Shown: piece after piece, positions 34,508 through 44,064 of the stretch
Numbering within the stretch: position 1 is the stretch's first letter
How the letters are laid out: each line of letters begins with the position of its first letter
Source: Benincasa hispida
Lineage: Eukaryota; Streptophyta; Magnoliopsida; Cucurbitales; Cucurbitaceae
DNA length: 64,000 nucleotides
Assembly (NCBI RefSeq): GCF_009727055.1
Contig: NC_052359.1
Location: 16,983,663-17,047,662 of the forward strand
Reading direction: 5' to 3'
Program-made: the position numbers and the translations under genes
Notes under the pieces: generated by a model
The model's input: only the letters and a program-made list of their open reading frames with translations
Database searches by the model: none
What the model was told of the DNA's origin: nothing

Positions 34508-34996
34508 TGTAAGGCCACAAATAATATATACTTATAAAATGAGGGGTAAAAAGGGAAATGACACAACAACCAATGATGACCAAGGAAAGAATGTGGGGAG
34601 AGAAGATGGAGGGGACCACGAGGCTGTTACAAAAAGGCAGGGATCGTACTGAAAGAAGCAGGAAAAGAATTGGCCGAAAGTGAGAAGGCTTTTGGTGAGG
34701 AGAAAAGTGCCCAGCTCTCTCTAAGGTGTTGGGGTGTCCTTGCTTGTATTTTCTTCTTTTAGAGGGACAGAGGAGATTCAATTTGGGGGAGAGGTTTGTT
34801 CTATTTTGGGGAAAGAACGAGTGGGACTGGTGGAATGACTGTATCGAGAGGTTCTTTTAGAAGAAATCGTTTATAAATAAAAACAAGGAGTAGTAAAGCT
34901 TCATTTCTATCGTCTTCGTCCTTTCTTATTCTCTGTTTTTCTCTTCTTCTGGTTTGTTGCTCGTTTATTCCAACTTGCAGGGGTTAAAAGCTTACA
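34508..34996 (+). repeat. Chromovirus 3' LTR
   Basis: 489 bp, TGTAAGGCCACAAATAATAT to GCTTACA. Differs from the 5' LTR at scattered positions and by a few single-base indels. Confidence 0.9.
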
Positions 34997-35599
34997 ATAT
35001 GACTATGAACAGACTAACAACTAACTATCTTGTATATGATCTCTATTCTATATCGCGAACTCCTTTAACGATGTGGCCTTTGATATTTATAGAGCTTAAG
35101 GTGAAGAAGCTTTTCTCTCTAATGATTGCAATGATGGGTGGTCATTAAATCTCCTGCTCTGATGTGCCGATTAATGGTCACCGAAAAGTTAAGTGTACTT
35201 TCTGCAGTGTGTCGTTAACAACTTGTCAACTGAATTCGGATTCGACCGTCATTAGCTTTCCATCCCATCATGATTTATTATGTTTTCACCTTGATGCACC
35301 GTCTTTATGCAGCCATCTTCTTGAGCAAATTCTCGTGATCGCATATGATCGCATGACTTTGCGATCGTAATCTTTCAATGCGCGCGAACACCGAATTCCT
35401 TGGATCGCAATTTTACTTGCGCCAATGCATTTTTCCTACACAAAATAAGTAAATTAGCTGCTTTTATGCGATGGGCGCATGCGATCACAATATTCTCAAT
35501 TTAATGCTTTTGGACATGATTTTTCATATTTTTACCATCACATTCCCTTATTGTTTTACTTATTTGCGTTGTAATAACGTGCATTTCTGCCTGTTATCA
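34997..35599 (-). mobile_element. Athila 3' LTR, part B
   Basis: Resumes the Athila LTR after the chromovirus (ATATGACTATGAACAGACTA matches 46443 onwards) and ends at GTTATCA. A block with many GATCGCAT/GCGATC words lies at 35330-35500. Confidence 0.85.
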
Positions 35600-35612
35600 C
35601 ACCCCTAAATTC
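35600..35612 (-). other. Athila polypurine tract
   Basis: Minus strand GAATTTAGGGGTG directly before the LTR start TGATAAC. Confidence 0.75.
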
Positions 35613-36888
35613 AAAACAATGCTTGTCCTTAAGCATAAATTAAAGATTTTCTTTAGAGAGTCAGCCGCCTTTTCCCTACCTAGATTTCTCAAGGTGCCTT
35701 ATTCAAATTTTATGAACCAAAATCTTCTTAATTTCTACCCTGGTCTCTTCCTAAATTATTTCTAAAACTTAGGGACCACAAGTTTAACCTTCAAAAAGAC
35801 TTTACTTGTTTCCAGAACATCGCATGATTTATTTCGAAACTTTTTTTCAACCGGTGTGTTTCCAAATGATTTTTATCCTTGGGCAGTTTAGATATTCCTT
35901 TTTGTGACCTTGCACTGATCCAAATGCCTAGCCTTTGTTTTGGCTTACCCCCATGGGTGTCATACGGACATGTAACTACGAGCAAGGCGCTCTTTCTCAG
36001 CTAAACTCATGCCCATTTGGCTGCGGAGTTGCGATCACTTGATTTATGTGTTGATCACGATTCCTACCCTCATTTTGGCTTTCCTCCCCGGGTGTCATGC
36101 GGACATCCAACTACGAGTATGATCCAATCTCAACGTTATGATTTTTTTTAAAATAAAAATGTCTAAAAGGGGCAAGGTTGAAAACTAAATACTAGTATCC
36201 CCAAATTTATACTCAGCAATGTCCTCGTTGCTAATAGACTGAAATGACTCATGCGATGCGCTTAGGAAGTTTTGTAAAAATTATTTTGAAAGAAAGCTGG
36301 TGGACCACTAACTTCAAGAAATATTTCGTGAATTGACCATCCTGAAATTAAGTTGATTCTAGTACATGCGATGAGAAATAAAGGCATGAGTTTCATCATT
36401 GAAATCATAATTGGTATGAAAAAATTTGCGGTGACTGAATAAAGTAATCAACATTCAATGATTGCGCCAGACTAAAGAGGATGCGATGATAAAATTAGCA
36501 ATGTTAAAAATGAGATGCGAGAGTGCAAAATTTGGAATAAAAAATCAAAGAAAGATACAAGCCCCAAATTTACTCTGTTGCCCGCATCAACTGTGTTCGC
36601 ATCCTACTTTGTGGCGAGTTGATTTCTTGATTGCGATGGGCTAAATGAGCTGGCCGCGTGTTTTTAGTTTATCTTGTAGCTCCACTGCAATCGTTTACTA
36701 CGATCGTTGCCGAAAATCAAGAGGATCAAAAGTATGAAATACGGAGTTGATAATTGTAAAGAGTAGTGTTTGTACAAAAAGGTAAAGTAAGTTCATGAAA
36801 TAAAGATATAAAAAAGATAGTTCAAAAAATGCGTCCCTGATGAGTTTGTATCGCATATTAGCGCAGGGACTACTCATTTCTTCTTTCG
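35613..36888 (-). other. Athila 3' noncoding tail
   Basis: No open frame is supported. It contains two copies of a 45-48 nt motif (35938-35985 and 36073-36120) and two further polypurine-like CCCCAAATTTA sites (36200 and 36562). The same layout with the same spacing occurs in the second Athila at 53208-53830 plus 63511 onwards. Athila elements often have an env-like frame here; none is visible. Confidence 0.7.
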
Positions 36889-38203
36889 TCAGGAATTCCT
36901 CAGGTCCATGGAGATTTTCTCGCGATGTAAGTCTCCTCTGTGATACATCTTGACTCTTTTTCCGTTGACCTTGAATGCGTTGGTCCCTTCTTCATTGGTT
37001 AACTCAACTGCACCATGCGGGAATAATTCTTTGATTATAAATGGTCTGAACCAACGTGACTTTAATTTTTTGGGAATAATTCTTTGATTATAAATTGTAT
37101 AACAACACCTTCTGTCCCACCTGGAGATTCTTTTCGCATAGTCGTTTGTCATACCAATGTTTTTTGCATTCCTTGTAGATCTTGGCATTTTCGTATGCTT
37201 GAATTCTTCATTCGTCTAGCTCGAGCAACTGAAGTTTTCTTGCCTTCCCTGCAGTCTTCAAATTAAAATTGAGCTTATTCACTGCCCACAGTGCTTTGTG
37301 CTCCAATTCCAGCGATAAGTGGCATGCCTTCTCAAACACCAGCGCATACGGGGACATTCCTATTGGTGTTTTATAGGCGGTCATGTATGCCCACAAGGCA
37401 TCGTCCAGCTTCATGGCCTAATCTTTGTGTAAAGGATTCACCACTTTCTTTAAAATCAGTTTGATTTCCCTATTAGACATCTCGACGTGGTCGTTTGTTT
37501 GTGGATGGTATGTGGTGGCGACCTTATGGTGGATATTATACTTGAGCAATAGTTTTTATGATGCCATTGACAAAGTGGGAGCCTTCATCACTTATTATGG
37601 CATGTGGGGTGCCAAAACCAGTGAAGATATTTCTTCGTAAGAATTTTGGAGACTATCGACGCATCGCTTGCGACACATGATACTGCGTCAACCAATTTGG
37701 AAACATAATCGATGGCCAACAGAATGTACTTGTGACCATTTGATGGTGGAAATGGTCCCATGAAGTCTATGTCTTAAACGTCGAAAAGTTCCAATCCTAA
37801 TATAATATTCATTAGCATCGCATTCTTCCATGAAATATTTCCCGTGCGCTGGCACTTGTCGCATCTCATAGAATAGTCTCTCGCATCCTTGAATAGAGTT
37901 GGCCAAAAATACCCGCTCTGTAACACCTTTGCTGCTGTGTGTTGACCTCTAAAATGTTCAACATACGTAAGTCATGGCATTTTGATAGTATGCGCTGGTG
38001 AGCAGCCTCTGATACACATAGATGCAAGATCTGGTCTGACCCCCTTTTGTAAAGATTTGGCTCGTCCCAATAATAAGATTTACATTCGTGCATAAGCCGC
38101 CTCTTTTGGTAGGCTGTCTAATTTTTCGGAAATTGTTCACAGACCAGATAATTGACAATATCTGCGTACCATGGTAATTCTTCAAGTTTGAACAGTTGCT
38201 CAT
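36889..38203 (-). pseudogene. Athila integrase, broken
   Basis: Minus strand pieces: zinc-binding region with CDKCQRTGNIS (about 37870-37840), core [18 protein letters not shown] (about 37790-37730), then a region with [14 protein letters not shown] (about 37470-37425), and C-terminal KSRWFRPFIIKELFPHGAVE at about 37060-37000. The frame changes several times. It belongs to the same polyprotein as reverse transcriptase upstream. Confidence 0.8.
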
Positions 38204-38300
38204 CTGGAAAGGTTGTGTTTAGCTCCGACTGGTTGCGTCTACTTCCAGATTTTCTAATCTTGATAGGTGGTCCGCAACTTGGTTCTCCGTCCCCTTGCGG

Positions 38301-39424
38301 TCAATGATTTCCATCTTGAATTCTTGGAGGAGGAGAACCCATCAAATTAACCTCGGCTTTGCATCTTTCTTGGTCATGAAATATCGGGTGGTCAGTGTGA
38401 ACAATTACTATGGATCCCAGCAAGTAAGCTCTAAATTTTTCTAGCGCAAAGATCACCGCAAGAAGTTCTTTTTCAGTGGTAGTGTAATTCGCTTGGGCAG
38501 GGTTCAATGTTCTACTCGCATATACGATGGGGTGTAGCATTGTTTTTTTTTTTGTTTGAGCTAGCACTGCCCCCATCACATAACCGCTAGCATCGCACAT
38601 CAGCTCAAATGGCTTTGTCCAGTCAAGTGCGATCAACACAGGCACGTTAGTTAATGTGTTCTTCGGTATCTTGAATGCATTGAGGCACTGTGTATCAAAG
38701 TCAAACGTTCTGTCAGCCTCCAGCAACGCACTCAATGGTCGAGCAATCTTTGAAAAGTCCTTCACAAAATGACAGTAAAATCCTACATGTCCCAGGAAAC
38801 TGCTGACAGCCTTCACATTAGCTGGAGATGGAAGCTTTTCAATGGCCTCAATCTTCACCTTATCCATCTCCAGCCCTTCCTTGGAACTTTGTACCCGAGC
38901 ACAATACCTTCATTCACCATGAAGTGGCACTTCTCTCAATTCAGCACAAGATTTGTCTCTTCACGTCTTCTTAATATCTTTTCCAAGTTGTTCAAATAGA
39001 CTTCATATGTTTGCCCGTAAACCGAGAAGTCGTCCATAAAAATTTCCACTGAATACTCTAGATACTCGGAGAAGATAGCCATCATGCACCTCTGGAACGT
39101 GCTCGATGCATTGCATAATCCGAACGGCATGCGGTGAAAAGCAAACGTTCCGTGTAGGCAGGTGAATGTGGTTTTCTCTTGGTCTTCAGGAGTAATCATT
39201 ATTTAGTTGTAGCCCACATACCCGTCCAGAAAATAGAAGTAATCATTTCCTGGTAGGCAATCTAGCATCTGGTCAATAAAAGGCAAAGGGAAATGGTCCT
39301 TCTTTGTCGCCGCATTGAGTTTGCGGTAGTCCATGCAAATCCGCCAGCCGGTGACGGTCCACATTGGTATCAATTCATTATTTGCATCTAGGACTAACCG
39401 ACATTCCTCCCTTCTTGGGCACAC
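38301..39424 (-). pseudogene. Athila reverse transcriptase and RNase H
   Basis: Minus strand 39424-39203 has TVTGWRICMDYRKLNAATKK and YFYFLDGYVGYN. 39199-38936 has HRMPFGLCNASSTFQRCM and FMDDFSVYG (catalytic Asp pair present). 38867-38301 has the connection (KAVSSFLGHVGFY) and RNase H (LMCDASGYVMGAVL, TEKELLAVIFALEKFR, HTDH). A stop at about 39200 and a frameshift near 38930 separate the parts. Confidence 0.9.
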
Positions 39425-39583
39425 ATTGCACAGGGCTGACCCACATGCTATCGGTCATTGGGTATATGATGCCTGCGTCCAATCATTTAATTATCTCCTT
39501 TTTCATAACCTCCTTCATCGCAGGGTTCAGTCTGCGTTGAGGTTTGATAGACCCTTTTTGGTTTTCTTTGAGATATGTCTTGT

Positions 39584-41288
39584 TGATGCGTTAATTTTAT
39601 CAAGTGAAAAGATGGATGATATGCGTTGATGGATTACGTTGTGCAATCAAGTTTCCCCAGCGGAATTCAATGTAAATTCCCCTAAGTTTCTTGGTAAGTA
39701 CAGGGTCGATCACAGGGACTTGTGAAAAAAGATTGTGTTGATAATTTTTGGATGAAAACTTTGCGGTAACCAAGTAAATAAATAAAGTGTTGGTTGTTGA
39801 TTTCGTTGATTGAAAATAAATAAATAAATGTGGCAGATTTGAGAAACGAAGTGCGTTGATAGATGCAATGAATATGCGATGAACGGGTTGAGAAGATCTT
39901 TAGCTAGTGTTACTTGAAAATGCGTCAGACTATGCGATCATGTTACTATCATGCACAACAAGTCATTTTCCAATGTAAATGCGATGCTCCTAAATCTAGG
40001 ACGCATGTGTTGCATGCAAAATATCTATAGAGCTTATTCCTAAGACTCTACTCTTGTCCTATGTATGATGCAAAATACATGAAAGCAAGGTGACCGCATA
40101 CAATCGTATCTGATCGCTAAGATGCATGCGATGCGTAATAATAAATAGTGCTCATTCCTAAGTCCCTATCTCTCATTTATGCGTTCTAATCTGGTTCTTC
40201 CAAACCTAGATTCTAACCTGACCTTCCCAAGTCTAGATCCTGTCCTTAGACTACCCTCCCGAATATCTCTAATAGACGAATGAAGCATACATAAACAAGA
40301 TAATCGCAAAGAATGAAGATTCCCTAGTTGGGCTAGCTAAATGCTTCTCAACCCATTCAATTAATTTAGCTACTCATGCGTGAATTACAGAGAGTGAACA
40401 GATATAGAGAATGAAATTCCATTCTAATAACTGGGTAGAGAGCCTGGTAGCAATTCCTTGCTGACCGAGGATTTTTATACTGAATCTCTATTTTAATCTA
40501 CAAATATTCCCGCTTCTGCAGATGTCGGCCCTCTCTCTTTCTTGGAGCTTTCGGTGCTTTCCCAAGTTTCCCGGAACGATCTATCGGCACACCTTCTTCC
40601 TCGCGTCTGCCTTAAAATGAAAGAAGACTATGGACAGAGACGTGAACTTGTAAAGTGATGAAGTAATCGACTANCTGCCTTAAAATGAAAGAAGACTATG
40701 GACAGAGACGTGAACTTGTAAAGTGATGAAGTAATCGACTACTTAACCCCTTCTCTGAAGAATGCACTTGGTATTTATAGAGTTTCCATGGTGAAAGGCG
40801 GCCTCTCTCTCCCGGTTGTATAGATGGGATAGCTTTTATTCCTGATTGATGCGTTGGATGATTGTTATCGATAAATCTGAATGTACTTTGTGACCGTTAT
40901 CGGCTGTCAACTTAATTTGGATCCGACTGTCATCAGCTTTCTGTCCCATCATTCTTAATTATCCTTTCACCCAGATGCGCCCACCATGTTGTGCTGACCA
41001 AGTTGCGGTGATTCTTCTTGGGCGAATGTTTGGGAGCACGATCAATACAAAGTCTTGCTGTGAAGTTGCGATCGACCAATGTATTCCTATGATTGCACTC
41101 TCTGCATTGTATTAACGCATATTCTGCACAAAAATGTAAAGATCAACTGCTCTAATGTGTTGGACGCATGCGACCACAGTATTATAAAATTTATGCTTAA
41201 TGGGCGCAATTTAACATATTTCATCAATGCAATCCAACATTGTTTAAGAACTTAGTACTATGATAATGTGCATTTCTGCCCGTTATCA
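39584..41288 (-). mobile_element. Athila-type solo LTR inserted between protease and reverse transcriptase
   Basis: 1705 bp from TGATGCGTTAATTTTATC to CCCGTTATCA on the plus strand. It closely resembles the LTR at 51554-53207 and differs from the host element's own LTRs. Flanks are CTTGT (39579-39583) and CCTAT (41289-41293), each one transition away from CTTAT, so a TSD that has since mutated is likely. It contains the assembly duplication at 40607-40741. Confidence 0.85.
40607..40741. other. Assembly join: single N between identical 67-bp copies
   Basis: 40607-40673 and 40675-40741 are identical, separated by one N at 40674. The homologous LTR at 51554-53207 has one copy only. This is an unmerged contig overlap. 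Confidence 0.9.
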
Positions 41289-41362
41289 CCTATGCATGCA
41301 GTAAGTTGGGCTAATTCCTCTTATATCTGCTAGCATCCACCCTATTGCTTTTATGTACTTCT

Positions 41363-42030
41363 TCAGGATATTAAGCAGCATATTTTTTGTTCTTCATGTA
41401 ACGCAGAGAAAGTTATCACCGGCAAAGTTTCATTTTGCCCCAAGAAAACATACTTCAGATGACTTGGTAGAGTTTTTAATTCCACGGTGGGTGGTTGTTC
41501 CAAGGATGGTTTTTGTGCTTTTCTATCTTCATTCAAATTTACTTTTTCTTCTTCGTTCGTTGTTTCTATGATCACATTGCCAGTTTTTACGGATGCGGTT
41601 GCATCCTCTTTTTCATCTTCTTTTTCGGACTCCTCTTCTTCATTACAACTGGGTTCATTGTCAGAATCGGATAGGTCTTCATCTTCCAGATACTTCATGG
41701 CTTTAATGATGTCAAACCTGAGCTTCTTCCCATTTACACTCAACGTGATCTCTCCCTTGTACACATCAATTTGAGTGCGACCAGTAGATAAAAATGGTCG
41801 TCCCAATATGATGGGCACATCTTTGTCCGCTTCGTAGTCGAGAATGATGAAGTCTGCCGGTAGAATGAATTTATCAATTGAGACCAGAACATCCTTCAAC
41901 TTTCCCTCTGGGTGAACTAAGAACCTGTCCGCTAGCTGGAGAGTCACCGTTGTGGGCGTTAGCTGCCCCACATTCAATTGTTTGAAAATTGAGAGGGGCA
42001 TTAAGTTTATACTGGCCCCAAGATCACAAA
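41363..42030 (-). pseudogene. Athila aspartic protease
   Basis: Minus strand begins CDLGASINLMPLSIFKQL, the Athila/Tat DLGAS active site (Asp codon at 42025-42023), then VTLQLADR, FIILDYEAD and VPIILGRPFLSTGRTQIDV. An acidic tail (EEESEKEDEKED) follows, then YVFLGQNETLPV, the usual start of the reverse transcriptase region. The piece is open for at least 212 codons, the best-preserved domain of this element. Confidence 0.88.
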
Positions 42031-42968
42031 GTGCTTGACCTATATATATCCTGCCAATTGAGCAGGGTATTTGTTAAAATTCCAAGGTCGCGCATCTTCG
42101 GTGGAATTATGCGTGTTTGACTTTTGCGTTAAAGCCACCGTTGCAAACTTTCCTGTGCTTCTTTTCTTTGTCACCATGTCTTTTAAAACTTTGCATATTT
42201 TGGCATTTTTTCTATTGCTTCTGTGAAAGGGATGTTGATATGTAATTGTTTTAACATTCCCATGAAACGATGATACTGCATTTCATCATTTTGATTTTTT
42301 TAAGTCTTTGCGAGAATGGTGTAGTTTAGCTTCACGATTCTCTGTTCCATAGGCTTAGAAGTGGACGCAACTTCTAGTTCCATCGTCTCATGTTCTTCTG
42401 GTTCATTTTGTGTCAACAGGGTCTTGGATTTCCATCGCAACTGGAATAGTCCTACTTAGCTCATTCTTCTCTTCCGCCATTGTCTTTCTACTTTGCAAAG
42501 TCACGACTGGCATTGCTCTTTTCCTGTGTTCCCCAGGTTTCAAGGAAGCTCAAATTAGCTCAGCAATGTTCCTTGCAGTCTACTTTTAAGCTCGCCACAA
42601 TCTGTCCTATTTGGATTTTGAGAGTGTTGATTGAAATCGGCTTGATTCTGGAGCACCGTCTCGTTCTTTTCTATGTACTACTTTAATAGGCTCTCCAGGG
42701 AGGAAGATGGCGGCACTTGTGAACTGTTGGCTTGATTTTGCAGTTGACCGTTCGTTCGCGGGAAAAATCCTGGTGGCCCTTCCTTTTGCGTCATAGGTTG
42801 ATAATTCTATTGTTGATTGTTTTTCCACGTGAAGTTTAGGTGGTTTCTCCACCCGGGGTTGTATGTGTTAGAGAAAGGATTGTTCTTTACGAAGTATACT
42901 GATTGTGGATTCCTCAGACATTCTTCCGTCGAATGCAAATCTCCATAAGTAGCACAACTTGTGCTTGT
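42031..42968 (-). pseudogene. Athila gag C-terminal region, decayed
   Basis: Between the gag core and protease. Minus-strand fragments include SCATYGDLHSTEECL near 42950-42905, which resembles the Athila zinc-finger region, then NPGWRNHPNF-like and Q/S-rich sequence. Stops are frequent and no single frame is intact. Confidence 0.6.
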
Positions 42969-43828
42969 CTACTCGATTACGTTGACCTGCCCTCTTTGCA
43001 TTCCCGGGCTATTGATTGCAATGCCCTGTAATAGATTGATCATCGCATTCATTTGATTTTGTAGAGATGTGATGGCCCCATTGTTTACATCACCTTCTCG
43101 AATTTTTAGTCGTTGATTGCATTCCCTCCAATATTTTTGATTCTTTGATGTGCGATCAAGAATATTTTTAGCCTCATCATACGTTTTGTAAAGCAGACCT
43201 TCAACTATTGCCACATTGGCAGCTGTCTGCGATGCATGGTTCAAACTATGATAAAATATCTCCAACTGGATATAGTCAGGTAAGTCGTTGTGCGGACAAT
43301 CTCGTACCAATCTCTTAAACCTCTCCCAGACATCGTTGAGCGATTCGTCAGTTTCTTGTTCAAAATTTGTAATCAACTTCCTCCTTCTTGCGTTCTCGAT
43401 GGAGGGAAATATTTCTTCATGAACTTTTCTATAACTTGTTCCCACGAGGTTATCTCCCCTGGTTCGAGAGAATAAGCCCATTTCCTTGCTTTATCAATGA
43501 AAATGGGAATAACGTTAGTCGAACTTCTTCAGCTTATGTTTGGGAACATAAAAGTGTTACAGATTTCAATGAAACTTCGGAGATGGGCGTGCGGATCCTC
43601 GCCACGCCTTCCACCAAACTATCCGGCCGTCTGAATCATCTGCAATATAATCGGCTTCATCTCAAACCACGATCTGTCCAGAGCTAACCTCATGATTCCT
43701 AGGGAGAAATCATAAAGGTTGGGCGACGCATAGTCCTGAATGGGTCTATTGCGGTCGTTTGCCAGAAGAATGGGGTTTTCCATGATATTGTTCGCATTTT
43801 CTACTCTTTCTTCCGGTTGTTCCGCCAT
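42969..43828 (-). pseudogene. Athila gag
   Basis: Starts MAEQPEERVENANNIMENP at 43828 and meets a stop at about 43620 (TAG then FGGRRGEDPHAHL in the continuing sequence). The gag fold proper at 43481-42969 reads SYRKVHEEIFPSIENARRRK, ESLNDVWERFKRLVRDCPHN and IFYHSLNHASQTAANVA, standard for Athila/Tat gag. A frame change occurs near 43500. It would form the particle core. Confidence 0.88.
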
Positions 43829-44040
43829 TCTAAGACTTCTCTCTTGTTGTTGTCGGCGGTTGTCTCTCTATCTCCTTCGGAACGTTCTTTAGATCTCTAG
43901 GTCGTAGTTGGGCTCAGGAACGTATCCTTTGGTCATACGACACCTGCTTCTTTCCTTACCACAGGAATGACAGTGCATAGAGATCGAAAGCTGCAAAGAA
44001 AATCAAAAGGTTACTATTAGCGCAATATGTACTACCGTAG

Positions 44041-44058
44041 TCCTCGGCAACGGTGCCA
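44041..44058 (-). other. Athila primer-binding site (tRNA-Asp)
   Basis: Minus strand TGGCACCGTTGCCGAGGA differs by two G-to-A changes from TGGCGCCGTTGCCGGGGA, the complement of the plant tRNA-Asp 3' end. It follows the 5' LTR by six bases. Confidence 0.85.
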
Positions 44059-44064
44059 AAAACT

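Larger units (their letters stand above)
29500..34996 (+). mobile_element. Chromovirus (Ty3/gypsy, Reina-like) nested in the Athila 3' LTR
   Basis: 5497 bp with about 490-bp LTRs (29500-29989 and 34508-34996, TGTAAGGCC to GCTTACA), primer-binding site TGGTATCAGAGC at 29992-30003, and domains gag, protease, reverse transcriptase, RNase H, integrase, chromodomain in that order. TSD is GTATG at 29495-29499 and ATATG at 34997-35001. The uninterrupted homologous site is in the other Athila LTR near 46445. The compact size and short LTRs fit the Reina clade; the clade is an inference. Many stops and frameshifts make it inactive. Confidence 0.92.

Noticed and set aside
35613..36888. Env-like gene in the Athila tail
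   Set aside because: No frame above about 60 codons and no membrane or signal segments; it appears noncoding.
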